Below, in pieces: positions 1 through 9,184 of a stretch of 64,000 bases of DNA. The stretch lies in the NCBI RefSeq assembly GCF_003713065.1, contig NZ_CP033433.1, positions 1,771,001-1,835,000 on the forward strand, given 5' to 3'. The stretch's first letter is position 1. Each line of letters starts with the position of its first letter. The position numbers and the translations under genes were made by a program. The notes under the pieces are model-generated. The model saw only the letters and a list, made by a program, of their open reading frames with translations, was not told the DNA's origin and did no database searches. Source of the DNA: Cohnella candidum. Its GTDB lineage: Bacteria > Bacillota > Bacilli > Paenibacillales > Paenibacillaceae.

Positions 1-1183
1 GATCGACAAACGTTCCGTCGACCAGCCCGCGACCGAACAGGTCATCCGGGGTCCTAGGGAAGGCTTCATCGAACCGCTCGGGACGAACATCGCTCTGCTC
101 CGCTACCGTCTGCAGACGAAAACGCTGCGGATCCGCACGATGGAAATCGGCGAGAGAACCCACTCCAAAGTCGCGCTCTGTTATTTGGAGGATATCGCGG
201 ATCCAGCGCTCGTTGAAGAAGTGGAGAAACGGCTGTCCAATATCAAGGCGGACGCTATTCTCGATTCCGGTTACCTGGAGCAATACATCGAGGACAACAA
301 CATTTCCCCGTTCCCGCAGATTCAATATACGGAACGTCCGGACAAGGTCGCCGCCAATCTGCTGGAAGGTCGGGTCTCTATACTCGTCGACGGTTCCCCG
401 CTCGCCCTGTTGGTCCCGATCGTGTTTAACCAGTTCTACCAGACGGTCGAGGATTATACCGAACGCTTCCTGCTCATGAGCGCCATTCGGCTGGCGCGGG
501 CCATCGCGCTCGTTTTCTCCCTCATCTTCCCTTCCCTGTACGTCGCCATCATTTCCTACAATCCGGAATTGATTCCGACGGAATTCGCCGTGGCCGTAGC
601 GGGCGGCCGGGCCGGCGTCCCGTTTCCCGCGATCATCGAGGTCCTGGTCATCGAGATCTCCATGGAGGTGCTGCGGGAAGCCACGATCCGCCTTCCCCAG
701 CAAGTCGGCGGTGCGTTATCGATCGTCGGCGTCCTGGTCATCGGCCAAGCGGCTGTATCCGCGGGCTTCGCGAGTCCCATCACCGTCGTCATCATCGCGC
801 TTACGACGATCGGCTCCTTCGCGACCCCGGCGTACAACGCCGCGCTCGCGCTGCGGCTCCTGCGCTTCCCGCTTATCATCATGGCGAGCATCTTCGGACT
901 TTACGGCATCATGGTCGGATTGATCCTGATCGTGAACCACATGCTGTCTTTGAAATCGTTCGGCATCCCTTACCTTAGCCCGGTCGTTCCGGGCAACGTC
1001 AGCGGCATGATGGACGTTCTCTTCCGCACCCCGATATGGTCGATGAAGAAACGCCCCTCCTTCTTGAACCCGCGCGACCCGGATCGGGTGAATCGGGAAA
1101 CGGTGGAACAGCTCCGAAAACCGCCTACCAACGTTCTCGACCCGAAAAACCTGAACCCCAACGACAAGGAGTCTGCCAAATGA
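1..1183 (+). CDS. GerA-type spore germination receptor subunit A (5'-partial)
   Basis: Subunit A of a nutrient germinant receptor in the spore inner membrane. The frame is open from base 2, so the true start lies upstream of the window. The first visible residues carry the family signature of a conserved VIRGPREGF stretch followed by the RYRL and TKTLR region, before the first internal ATG at 140. After the soluble N-terminal part come several hydrophobic segments (about residues 85-270 counted from the internal ATG). The C-terminal tail is hydrophilic and basic, as is usual for GerAA/GerKA. Its stop overlaps the gerB start by 4 bp (ATGA). Substrate specificity cannot be read from the sequence. 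Confidence 0.9.
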   Translation, partial: IDKRSVDQPATEQVIRGPREGFIEPLGTNIALLRYRLQTKTLRIRTMEIGERTHSKVALCYLEDIADPALVEEVEKRLSNIKADAILDSGYLEQYIEDNNISPFPQIQYTERPDKVAANLLEGRVSILVDGSPLALLVPIVFNQFYQTVEDYTERFLLMSAIRLARAIALVFSLIFPSLYVAIISYNPELIPTEFAVAVAGGRAGVPFPAIIEVLVIEISMEVLREATIRLPQQVGGALSIVGVLVIGQAAVSAGFASPITVVIIALTTIGSFATPAYNAALALRLLRFPLIIMASIFGLYGIMVGLILIVNHMLSLKSFGIPYLSPVVPGNVSGMMDVLFRTPIWSMKKRPSFLNPRDPDRVNRETVEQLRKPPTNVLDPKNLNPNDKESAK

Positions 1184-2300
1184 AGTCCGACCGTGAGATC
1201 ACTTTCCTGGAGACCGTGGCCATCCTCGTCAGCTCGATCATCGGCGTCGGCATACTCCCCCTTCCCTTGTTCGCCGTCAGAGCCGCCGGCTCCGGCGCTC
1301 CGTTGGTCACTTTGCTCGGTTCGCTGCTGGGTTTCGTCGGTTTGGTCCTACTCTCGCTGCTGGGCAAAAGATTCCCCAGGCAAACCCTGGTCCAATACAG
1401 CGAAGTGATTATCGGCAAGTGGACGTCGTGGGTCGGGAGTACGGCCATCATCTTGTTCTTCGGGCTTTTGACGGCATTCGCGGCCAGGGAGTTCGGGGAA
1501 GTCGTGATCACCTCCGTCTTGAAAAACACCCCCGTCGAAGTGACCGTCATCGTCATGCTCATTCTGGCGGCCATATCTTCCCGCCACAGTATGACGACGT
1601 TCGCCTATATCCATTATTTCTATCTGCCGTTCCTGCTCGTTCCCGCGGTGCTTATCGTCATCTTGTCTTTGAAAAACGCGGATTACATCAATTTGCAGCC
1701 CAATACGGGCTCTGGGATCGTAAACATGGTCCCCGGCATTTTCTCGATCGGTAATCTGTTTCAAAGTTCGTTCATTCTCTCCTGCGTCATCCCAGCCATG
1801 CGCAATCCGAATAAAGCCTTGAAAGCCAGCGCATTCGGCATTCTCATCGCCGGCGGATTATACGTCGCGATCGTGGCAGCGACGGTCGGCGTATTCGGAG
1901 CGGAGGAAACGAAGCTGCTGCTCTGGCCGACACTGGAGCTTGCGAAGACGACTTCTTTGCCGGCCAACGTCTTGGAAAGGTTGGATGCCGCATTTTTGGC
2001 CGTATGGGTTACCGCTGTATTCACGACGCTTTATTCCACCTATACGTTGACCATCGTTTCCATCACGAACTTGTTCCGGCTGCGGGATTACCGGATGCTC
2101 TCGTTTTTCTATTGCCGTTCATCTTTATGCTCGCCATGCAGCCGCAAAGCATCGTGGAAATGTACACGACGATCCAACAGGTCGGCATGATGGGCTTGTA
2201 TTTGACGATCGGGTATCCGGCGCTCCTTCTCTTGATCGCGATGATCCGGGGAGTGAGGGGGGATGGGCTTGAATCGAAAACGTCGCAAAAAAACGGGTAA
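1180..2300 (+). pseudogene. GerB-type germination receptor subunit, frameshifted
   Basis: Integral-membrane B subunit of the germinant receptor (APC-superfamily fold, GerKB/GerAB family). The start ATG at 1180 overlaps the gerA stop and has AAGGAG about 10 nt upstream. Frame 1 is a normal GerB protein through the LFRLRDYRML motif near base 2100. It then turns into a Cys/Arg/Ser-rich, non-membrane tail ending at 2190. The natural continuation (LLPFIFMLAMQPQSIVEMY and a last transmembrane segment) is in frame 3 and runs to 2300. One missing base between about 2100 and 2112, for example TTCCTA read as TTCTA, would restore a protein of about 373 residues, the usual family length. Either a real disabling mutation or a base-call error. 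Confidence 0.8.
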
Positions 2301-3498
2301 ACTTCTCGCCGTCCTGCTGGCATTCGTTCCCCTGGTCACCGGCTGCTGGGACCGTTTGGAACTCGAAGAACGCGCGGTCATTCTCGGGGTCGCGGTAGAT
2401 AGGGCCGAACCGGACAATGGCGAGTCGGAAGACGATGTGACCCACATGCCGGGATCCTTTCCTGCACCCGAACAGCATAAAATCCGCGTCACGGTCCAAA
2501 TCGCCTTGCCCGGAAAAATCCCGCTCGGACCCGGCGAAGGCGGCGGAGGAGGAGGAAAACCTTCGGAAACGCTGTGGGTGATCGGCGTGACGGGGCATAC
2601 GATCGACGACGCAATGATGAACCTGCAGCAGCAAATCTCCTCGCTTTTATTTTTCGGGCATTTGCGTGCCATCGTCGTTTCGGAAGAAGTGGCGCGGGAG
2701 GGCATCACGAACTTGAACGATTTCCTGCGGCGTAATCCGGAAGTCCGGCGAATGGCGTGGATGATGATCTCTCAAGGAAAAGCCGAACAAGTCATCCGCA
2801 CGCATCCGCCTTTGGAACGGGTACCGACGATGTATTTGATCTCCACCTTGGATAACGCGGTCCGCATGGGTAAATTCCCGCAGTCGTTTATGGGCAATTT
2901 CTGGAGCAACTCCTCCAAGTTAGGACAAGAAGGCTTACTCCCCTATGTAAAAATGATGAGTGAGCAGAACATGGAATTGGCCGGCTTGGCGGCCTTTCGA
3001 GGCGACACCATGGTTGGCGCGAGCGAACCTCTCGAAATCGCCGCCTACATGGCGATTAAGCATATCAACCCGGGTGGTTACCGAGGCGTCATCCAATTGC
3101 AGGGGACTACCGTCACGATTTACGCAACGCACAGGAGCTCCAAAATCCGCGTTTACTTGCAGGACGGCGAGCCTCGATTCTCCGTCAAGGTCAGCACCGA
3201 AATCAACGTGGAGGAAAAAACGAACGAGCTCGTCTCTCTCAGCAACGATCAAATCCTCAATAAGCTGGAAGAGCTCGGCGCGGTTTCCACGGAAAAGCTG
3301 TATCTCGAGTTCATCCATAAAACGCAGCGCTGGGGCTCCGATATATTCGGATTCGGTGAATACGTGAGAGCCAAAAAATCGAATTATTGGAACAAGAACG
3401 TGAAGACCATGGAAAAATGGCAGATGATGTACAATACCGTCCCTATCGACGTAGACGTCGATTTCAAAATCCGCAGGGTCGGCATGAAAGCGAAATAA
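2263..3498 (+). CDS. GerC-type germination receptor lipoprotein
   Basis: Ger(x)C family lipoprotein, the C subunit of a germinant receptor, anchored to the outer face of the spore inner membrane. A basic N-terminus, a hydrophobic stretch and the lipobox LVTGC place the lipidated cysteine at about residue 28, followed by the family motif CWDRLELEE. At 411 aa the length is a little above the usual 370-400; an inserted run of six glycines near residues 90-96 accounts for part of this. The start at 2263 lies inside the restored end of gerB and has a G-rich Shine-Dalgarno (GAGTGAGGGG). Confidence 0.9.
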   Translation: MGLNRKRRKKTGKLLAVLLAFVPLVTGCWDRLELEERAVILGVAVDRAEPDNGESEDDVTHMPGSFPAPEQHKIRVTVQIALPGKIPLGPGEGGGGGGKPSETLWVIGVTGHTIDDAMMNLQQQISSLLFFGHLRAIVVSEEVAREGITNLNDFLRRNPEVRRMAWMMISQGKAEQVIRTHPPLERVPTMYLISTLDNAVRMGKFPQSFMGNFWSNSSKLGQEGLLPYVKMMSEQNMELAGLAAFRGDTMVGASEPLEIAAYMAIKHINPGGYRGVIQLQGTTVTIYATHRSSKIRVYLQDGEPRFSVKVSTEINVEEKTNELVSLSNDQILNKLEELGAVSTEKLYLEFIHKTQRWGSDIFGFGEYVRAKKSNYWNKNVKTMEKWQMMYNTVPIDVDVDFKIRRVGMKAK

Positions 3499-3523
3499 AC
3501 GAACGGGAAACGGAGGCGTTACC

Positions 3524-3712
3524 GTGCTCACAGGGTCGACTGTCAGTTATTCGATTTTTCTCTGGATCGCGACGGGGCTGTTCCTGCTCCGAATCGACGT
3601 GGAAGGATATCGTATGGCGCAGCTCATGAAGGAAAAAAAAGCGGCCCGATTCGCCGGATGGTTCAATCTGGCGACGGGCCTGGGTTTAACGATTTGGCAA
3701 TGGATCTCTTAG
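3524..3712 (+). CDS. small two-segment membrane protein of the germination operon
   Basis: A 62-residue protein starting at GTG 3524 with CGGAGG upstream, 25 bp after gerC. It has two hydrophobic segments (about residues 8-22 and 45-61) joined by a charged loop rich in Lys and Glu. Small membrane proteins of unknown function (the fourth or D-type partners) often follow gerA-type operons. I infer such a role from position only. The stop overlaps by 4 bp the stop of the convergent gene on the other strand. Confidence 0.6.
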   Translation: MLTGSTVSYSIFLWIATGLFLLRIDVEGYRMAQLMKEKKAARFAGWFNLATGLGLTIWQWIS

Positions 3713-4212
3713 GATTTCTCGGCATCCGGATCGAAAATGCGCTCGATATCCTCCATCAGGCGGCCGACCTCGTTCTCGCCTCCCCGCCCTTCCTTGCGGA
3801 AGGAAGCGAGCCTGCTGCGGATTTCTTCGGCGATCGCTTCGTAATCGCCGTCCTGCGAGGAAGCACCGTCGGGATCGTACCAGACGAAACCGCCATTCGG
3901 GCCGTTGCGCAAGTAAGCGCGATTCCAATGGGCCGGATAAGTGAAATCGGGCGAGCCGAGCGCCAGCGCGATGACGTCGTCATGCTCGAGCGGCATCAAT
4001 TGGTGGTACACCTCTTCGAGTCCTCCCGCCGCGACGTTCAAGTGCCGTACCGCGTAATGAAGGTAATGCTCGCCCGTTTCGGCGTCCTTCATCACCCGAT
4101 AAGCCTCGTTCTCTTCTTCGGCGAGCGTCTTCACGGGTTCCAAACGGTCGGCCAGCATCTGTTCCGTGACGACGCGGATGTTCGTGAGCGAAACCGGAGG
4201 ATGCGCGGTCAT
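3709..4212 (-). CDS. conserved hypothetical protein, acidic, 167 aa
   Basis: I do not recognise the family. The protein is soluble, acidic, with no signal peptide or membrane segment. It has an aromatic-rich middle (HWNRAYLRNGPNGGFVWYDP at about residues 95-115) and a Glu/Arg-rich C-terminal helix region. It lies directly downstream of the low-molecular-weight phosphatase with a 4-bp ATGA overlap, so the two are probably translationally coupled. Its 3' end meets the germination operon convergently. No function proposed. Confidence 0.7.
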   Translation of the reverse strand: MTAHPPVSLTNIRVVTEQMLADRLEPVKTLAEEENEAYRVMKDAETGEHYLHYAVRHLNVAAGGLEEVYHQLMPLEHDDVIALALGSPDFTYPAHWNRAYLRNGPNGGFVWYDPDGASSQDGDYEAIAEEIRSRLASFRKEGRGGENEVGRLMEDIERIFDPDAEKS

Positions 4213-4688
4213 GGCCGATTCCCCAGCTTTTCCTTGACGTAAGCGAGCAACCGCTCGCAGCCTTCCGACACCAAAGTGTACGTTTCCTCGAAATTGCCGG
4301 TGTAATAAGGATCGGGCACGTCCGCCATCCCCTTCTCGGGCACGAGGCTGAGGAAACGGATGATTTCCGCCTGCGGCTTCGGATGCAAGGCCGCGCGGAT
4401 GTCCCGCTCGTTGCGGGAATCCATCGCCACGATCAAGTCGTAGCGCGAGCCGTCGTCCGCCGCCAATTGCTTCGCCTTCATGCCGGCATAAGAAATGCCG
4501 CGCGCGTCGAGCACGCCGCGGGTTCCTTCATGCGGCGGATGGCCGAGATGCCAATCCCCCGTGCCGGCCGACGCGACGCGGACGACGCCGTCCAATCCTT
4601 CGCGCCGGATCCGGTCGCGGAATACCGCCTCCGCCATGGGAGAACGGCAAATGTTGCCCAGACAGACGAACAAAACGGAGTAACTCAT
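4209..4688 (-). CDS. low-molecular-weight protein-tyrosine phosphatase
   Basis: Cytoplasmic phosphatase of the LMW-PTP family (B. subtilis YfkJ/YwlE relatives), which removes phosphate from Tyr or Arg residues. The N-terminal P-loop CLGNICRS has the nucleophile Cys9 and Arg15 (CX5R followed by S). The general acid lies in the DPYY motif (Asp126). Length of 159 aa is typical. Residues separating Tyr- from Arg-phosphatases are not conclusive to me. The start overlaps the stop of the upstream channel gene by 4 bp. Confidence 0.92.
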   Translation of the reverse strand: MSYSVLFVCLGNICRSPMAEAVFRDRIRREGLDGVVRVASAGTGDWHLGHPPHEGTRGVLDARGISYAGMKAKQLAADDGSRYDLIVAMDSRNERDIRAALHPKPQAEIIRFLSLVPEKGMADVPDPYYTGNFEETYTLVSEGCERLLAYVKEKLGNRP

Positions 4689-5326
4689 AATCCGCCTCCT
4701 GCGCTTTTGCTATGATTGCCCGGCAAAGTACGCCGGGGGAGTCTCCAATTATAATGCACGGACAGCATCCGGAACACCACGACGAGCGCGAACAGCGTGA
4801 TCAACTGCCAGATCGAGGAAAGCCGGCCGATGCCGACCGCTAGACCCGCAAGGATCGCCCATACCGCATAAATCTCGTCCCGAAGGACAAGCGGCTTCCG
4901 GCCTGCCATGATGTCGCGGATCATGCCTCCGCCGATACCGGTCAGCATGGCGGCGACCATGATCGCGCTGAGCGGCAATTTCGCATCCACCGCGTACAGC
5001 GCACCCTGAATCGCGAACGCCGAAAGTCCGATCGCATCGAAGAAGGCTTCGCCTTTTTTCCAATGGGTAATCAAGCTCGACGGCATGACAAAAACGACCA
5101 GGATCGAGAAAAACGCCGTTTTCAGAAACAGTCCTTGACTCCACAGCGTCGTCACCGGCAAGCCGATCAACAGATTGCGGATCACGCCTCCTCCGAAAGC
5201 CGTCACCAGACCGAGGACGAACACGCCCAGAATGTCGTATTCCTCTTCCATGGCGACGACGGCTCCGCTCGCTGCGAAAGCGATGACCCCGATCAAGCTG
5301 AACACGTGAAACACGTCGAAATCCAA
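4685..5326 (-). CDS. TRIC-type (UPF0126) cation channel family membrane protein
   Basis: Trimeric intracellular cation channel family protein (YadS/YvgT type), built from two repeated three-helix units plus a seventh helix. Both repeats carry a glycine-rich motif: TAFGGGVIRNLLIG in the first and TGIGGGMIRDIMAG in the second. I chose the TTG at 5326 because AAAGAGGGG sits 9 nt upstream and the resulting 213-aa protein begins immediately before the first helix. The frame is open to a TTG at 5398 that lacks a Shine-Dalgarno. Family members conduct K+ in structural studies; the physiological role here is unknown. Confidence 0.88.
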   Translation of the reverse strand: MDFDVFHVFSLIGVIAFAASGAVVAMEEEYDILGVFVLGLVTAFGGGVIRNLLIGLPVTTLWSQGLFLKTAFFSILVVFVMPSSLITHWKKGEAFFDAIGLSAFAIQGALYAVDAKLPLSAIMVAAMLTGIGGGMIRDIMAGRKPLVLRDEIYAVWAILAGLAVGIGRLSSIWQLITLFALVVVFRMLSVHYNWRLPRRTLPGNHSKSAGGGL

Positions 5327-5459
5327 CGCCGATAACCCCTCTTTGTCGAAGTTTCGCAAACATTCCTCATTGTAGACGTTCGCCGGAAGTTTCCGCAATG
5401 GAATTTTTCCGGTTATACTGGTACGTGACCATGTGGACCACGTATCGGGGGAAACCGGA

Positions 5460-6122
5460 ATGAAAATTGAGCAAAACGAAAACGGGCGGCGCGCGGTGAT
5501 CGTAACGGGAGGCCGGCTGGGCGATTGGGCTCTAGACGAGCTGCGGGAAGGCGATTACCTGATCGGCGCGGACAGCGGAGCGGAATTTCTCGTCTCGCGA
5601 GGTCTCGTGCCGGACTTGGCGCTCGGCGATTTTGACTCCGTTCCGCCGGAGCGGCTGCCTGCGATCCGAGAGGCGGCACGGGAGTGCCTGGCCGTTGACG
5701 CCGTGGACAAGGATTGGACGGATACGGAGCTGGCGCTTCGGGAAGCTCAGGACCGCGGGTACGCCGACATTCGGATTCTCGGCGGGCTCGGCACGCGGTT
5801 CGACCATAGCCTCGCCAATGTCCATCTACTCAGGCAGGCGCTCGCGAGAGGCGGACAAGCGCTTCTCGTGGACGAACATAACGAAATCCGCCTCTGCACC
5901 GGCGAATGCCGGATCGAGGCGGATCCCAGATATCCTTACGTATCGTTGCTGCCGCTTACCGAGACGGTGACCGGCGTTACGTTGACCGGCTTCCGCTATC
6001 CGCTCACGGAAGCGGTCCTGACGCTCGGCTGGTCGCTCGGCGTGAGCAACGTGCTCGAAGCGGACATCGGCAACGTCACGATTCGCGGCGGCCAAGTGCT
6101 CATCATTCGCAGCCGTGACTAG
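5460..6122 (+). CDS. thiN: thiamine pyrophosphokinase (thiamine diphosphokinase)
   Basis: Transfers pyrophosphate from ATP to thiamine, giving thiamine diphosphate. The family motifs appear in order: GADSGAEFL, LALGDFDS, DKDWTDTELAL and GGLGTRFDH. The C-terminal half is a beta-rich thiamin-binding domain. Start at ATG 5460 has GGGGGAAA at good spacing; a GTG at 5433 in the same frame has none. With 220 aa it matches YloS/ThiN of Bacilli. Its stop overlaps the stop of the convergent MBL gene (CTAG). Confidence 0.93.
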   Translation: MKIEQNENGRRAVIVTGGRLGDWALDELREGDYLIGADSGAEFLVSRGLVPDLALGDFDSVPPERLPAIREAARECLAVDAVDKDWTDTELALREAQDRGYADIRILGGLGTRFDHSLANVHLLRQALARGGQALLVDEHNEIRLCTGECRIEADPRYPYVSLLPLTETVTGVTLTGFRYPLTEAVLTLGWSLGVSNVLEADIGNVTIRGGQVLIIRSRD

Positions 6123-6892
6123 ACCGTCACGGTCATTCCCGTCTCCGCGAGCCGGACATGAGCAGGAAGATTGTAATCCCGGCGAACGTCGACGTCGTGG
6201 GACAAATGCGTGAACAACACCCGTCCCGCTCCCACCTCTTCCGCGAGCGCCAGTCCTTCCTTCATGTCATAGACCGACCGGGTTTCCATCGGATAAGGCT
6301 CCAAGACGAAACTCGTGCCCAGCACGAGCAAATCCAAGCCCCGCAAAGGGGCTTTTTGCGTTTCCGGCAGGTTGATCGAATCGGAACAGTACGCCCACGC
6401 CTTGCCGGTATCCTGATGTTGGAAGCGGTACGCGTAAGCGTAGCCGTTTTTCCCGTGATTCACCTTCCAGGGACGAATATTCCACCTTCCGTAAACCATG
6501 CCGCCGTCGTTCGCGTGCATTTTCAGGCGCGATCCGATCCAAGGGAAACGCTCGCGCACTTCCTCCAGCACTTCCAGCGGCGCATGGACGTCGGCGGTCG
6601 AGTCCGTCCAGCGGCAAGCGTCCGCCCAATCGACGAGTCCCCCGATGTGGTCGAAATGCGCGTGCGTCAGGAGCGCTCTAGACGCGCCTCGCGCGCCGAC
6701 CGATTCCATCTGCTCACGCCAATCGGGTCCGCAATCGAGCAGCAGCGGCTGCTCGCCTTCTTCTCTCAGCCACAGCGAGGATCTGAGTCTCCGATTGGCT
6801 CCCGTTGTCCGGGCCTCTTCGCAAACGCCGCAGCCGCAGTACACCCGGGGCGTGCCGAGCGAATCTCCCTGTCCTAAAAACGTGATTTCCAA
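6119..6892 (-). CDS. MBL-fold metallohydrolase, PhnP-like
   Basis: Metallo-beta-lactamase superfamily hydrolase of 257 aa. The metal-binding HxHxDH motif is HAHFDH (His77, His79, Asp81, His82). A cysteine cluster near the N-terminus (CGCGVC, residues 19-24) matches the structural zinc site of PhnP-type phosphodiesterases. PhnP cleaves cyclic ribose phosphates, but no phn genes are present, so the substrate is open. Confidence 0.85.
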   Translation of the reverse strand: MEITFLGQGDSLGTPRVYCGCGVCEEARTTGANRRLRSSLWLREEGEQPLLLDCGPDWREQMESVGARGASRALLTHAHFDHIGGLVDWADACRWTDSTADVHAPLEVLEEVRERFPWIGSRLKMHANDGGMVYGRWNIRPWKVNHGKNGYAYAYRFQHQDTGKAWAYCSDSINLPETQKAPLRGLDLLVLGTSFVLEPYPMETRSVYDMKEGLALAEEVGAGRVLFTHLSHDVDVRRDYNLPAHVRLAETGMTVTV

Positions 6893-6931
6893 CCCCGTCT
6901 GCCCCCTTCCCTGATGCTTGCGTTTCTTGGT

Positions 6932-7603
6932 TTAAAGAGGCTTCAAAGGGATTTCATCGCGCTTTTCGAGCGCGGCCACCATGTCCAGCCACTCCTGCGG
7001 TTTGTTCGGCAGCGCTTGATAGTACCAGCGCAGGAAAGCGACGACGAGCGACGCCGGCAAAGACGTCCGGTTCTCGTCGGCCGGCCGGAAGCCAAGGTCG
7101 AGCCCGGTGACGGCTTTGCCCTCGTGGTCCCAGGACGGATGGACATACCGGATGTCCAGCTTGCTGAACCCGATATGGGACAGCACCTCGCGGCGGACCG
7201 CCGGATGCATCGGCAGCACTTGCCCGAACGAGAGGGCTTCGGCTTCGAGCGGATCATAGATCTCCGCGAACATGCCGATCGAAGTCGTGCCCGACTCGCT
7301 TTCCAGCCGGCGGAGATCCTTCTCCCGGTTCACGTACAGGAAGCGGCCGATGCCAAGGCCGGGCTGGCCGATGATCGTGAAATCGGTCATCGCCACCTTC
7401 AGCTCCGCTTGATAGCGGTATTCCGTCGCTCCCACCACGGCACCTTCGTGCACGGCGACGTAAACATGGATGTTCGGGTCCTGAAGCGGCTCCTCCCACA
7501 GCTCGAACACGAGCACTTCCTCCGGCGGGAAAATACGGCCCATCAAGCCGTGCATTTCCGCGAAATTGGGGTCTTGGATCGATTGAATGCGAACGTATTC
7601 CAT
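6932..7603 (-). CDS. GNAT-family N-acetyltransferase-like protein
   Basis: A 223-aa protein with a GNAT-like layout: an N-terminal region up to GAVVGATEYRY, then GQPGLGIGRFLYVNREKDLRRL as the likely acetyl-CoA pyrophosphate-binding loop (glycine-rich GxGIGRF). The C-terminal part is unassigned. AGAGGAGA lies upstream of ATG 7603. It is downstream of a second GNAT gene and a nitrilase-family gene on the same strand with short gaps, which suggests one operon. Substrate unknown. Confidence 0.65.
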   Translation of the reverse strand: MEYVRIQSIQDPNFAEMHGLMGRIFPPEEVLVFELWEEPLQDPNIHVYVAVHEGAVVGATEYRYQAELKVAMTDFTIIGQPGLGIGRFLYVNREKDLRRLESESGTTSIGMFAEIYDPLEAEALSFGQVLPMHPAVRREVLSHIGFSKLDIRYVHPSWDHEGKAVTGLDLGFRPADENRTSLPASLVVAFLRWYYQALPNKPQEWLDMVAALEKRDEIPLKPL

Positions 7604-7622
7604 GCGTGTTTTCTCCTCTGCG

Positions 7623-8297
7623 CTAAGTCATAAACGGATTGCGCCATTCCATCAAGGCGGCGTATCCGCAGGAATCCTCGTCTTCCAGGTAGTCGGCCAT
7701 GACGCCGACGGGCAATCTTCCGCAGCGGAGCAGGAACGTCAGAACGGGATCTTTCCTGGCGCCTTCCGTCACCTGCGCCACATATTCCTCCGGACTGAGC
7801 CCCGACTCGGCGTTGGCAGCCCGGTAACCCGGCATTCTGCCGCCGCCGAGCAACCGCCTGCAGCCCAAATGGACGACCGTTTCGTACATCGACTGCATCA
7901 TCCAATGCCCCAGACCGAATTGGCGGTAGGCCGGCGCGGCGCAAATATCGACCACGTACAGGGTGTCGCCATCGGGGTCGTGATTGCGGATGTATCCGTG
8001 ATCCGTCACGGAAGCCCAGTCATGGGGCTTATCATCCTCTAATCTTACTCGCAGCGCCGTCATCGATCCCGCGATCCGGCCCTCGATTTCCACGCATAAC
8101 GCTCCCTCCGGAAAACGGGTGACATGCTCGTTCAATTGCTCGGCATTCCACCACAATTCCGAAGGAAACGGCGGCGGAAAGCTGAGCGCTTGAACCTCGA
8201 TGAGTCCGCCGAAATCTTCCTTCCCGTAATTCCGGATGACTGCGGGCAGCATTCGGCTGCCGTCCGTTACCCTCAATCGTTTGTACAACGCGATCAC
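7623..8297 (-). CDS. GNAT-family N-acetyltransferase
   Basis: A 224-aa acetyltransferase of the GNAT superfamily. The core beta-4/alpha-3 signature is LYVVDICAAPAYRQFGLGHWMM, with the acetyl-CoA loop RQFGLG. The GTG start at 8297 follows directly on the TAG stop of the upstream nitrilase gene (TAGGTG), so translation is probably coupled. In B. subtilis YhcX a GNAT domain and a nitrilase domain are fused in one protein; here related domains occur as neighbours. Acyl acceptor unknown. Confidence 0.8.
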   Translation of the reverse strand: MIALYKRLRVTDGSRMLPAVIRNYGKEDFGGLIEVQALSFPPPFPSELWWNAEQLNEHVTRFPEGALCVEIEGRIAGSMTALRVRLEDDKPHDWASVTDHGYIRNHDPDGDTLYVVDICAAPAYRQFGLGHWMMQSMYETVVHLGCRRLLGGGRMPGYRAANAESGLSPEEYVAQVTEGARKDPVLTFLLRCGRLPVGVMADYLEDEDSCGYAALMEWRNPFMT

Positions 8298-9152
8298 CTA
8301 TTTCCAGTCAGGATACAGGTCCGTCCTGCGGTCCCGCCAAGTCGTCACCGAGCCTGCCTTGCGGACGTCCTCAAGCAAAGACAGGTCCAGATCGGCGGTG
8401 ATCAGCATGTCCGCGTTGATCTCCCCTTCGCAGAGGATGCCGCGCGGCGGGAACGGAATGTCGTTCGGCGTGATGACGGCGGCTTGGCCGTAATTGGCCC
8501 GCATGAAGTCCACGCGCCGCAGGGAACCGACCGTGCCGGTCGTGACGATGTAGATTTGGTTCTCCACCGCGCGCGCGTGGCAGCAATAGCGGACCCGGTA
8601 GAAGCCGTGACGGTCGTCGGTGCACGACGGGCAGAAAATGACGTCCGCGCCTTTGGCCCGAACCATCCGCACGATTTCCGGGAACTCGATGTCATAGCAG
8701 GTCAACACGCCGATCGTGCCGAAGGGCGTGTCGAACACCTCGACGCCGTCTCCTTCCTTGACCCGCCATTCTTCTTTCTCCGTCGGCGTGATGTGCAATT
8801 TGTCCTGCGTGCGGACGGAGCCGTCCGGACCGAACAGGAAAGCGGTGTTCCGGAGTTGGTCTCCGTGCCGCGTCACATGCGTGCCGCCGATCAGGTACAT
8901 GCCGTATTCCTTCGCAAGCCCCGAAAACAGGGAAACGTAATCGTCGGTATAATCCGTCAGCTTGCCGATCGGATCGCCGGACTCTCCTTTCCCTGCGGAC
9001 AGCAAAGGCGTCGTGACGAACTCCGGAAACAGCAGGAATTGCGTGCCGTATTCGGCCGCGTTGCGCACATAGTGAACGACCTGCCGGCTGAATTCGTCAA
9101 ATCCCGAAACGTCGCGGAGCTCGAATTGGACGGCGGACACTCTCATCTTCAT
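8298..9152 (-). CDS. carbon-nitrogen hydrolase (nitrilase superfamily)
   Basis: Nitrilase-superfamily amidase of 284 aa. The catalytic triad is visible: Glu44 in LFPEF, Lys118 in DKLHITPTEKEEW, and the nucleophile Cys152 in GVLTCYDIEFPE. GAGGAGG lies upstream of ATG 9152. It heads the three-gene set with the two GNAT genes. Members of this branch hydrolyse amides such as omega-amido acids or cyclic amides; the substrate cannot be told from sequence. Confidence 0.88.
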   Translation of the reverse strand: MKMRVSAVQFELRDVSGFDEFSRQVVHYVRNAAEYGTQFLLFPEFVTTPLLSAGKGESGDPIGKLTDYTDDYVSLFSGLAKEYGMYLIGGTHVTRHGDQLRNTAFLFGPDGSVRTQDKLHITPTEKEEWRVKEGDGVEVFDTPFGTIGVLTCYDIEFPEIVRMVRAKGADVIFCPSCTDDRHGFYRVRYCCHARAVENQIYIVTTGTVGSLRRVDFMRANYGQAAVITPNDIPFPPRGILCEGEINADMLITADLDLSLLEDVRKAGSVTTWRDRRTDLYPDWK

Positions 9153-9184
9153 CAGGTTGAAATCCTCCTCTGTGTTCTAAACAA

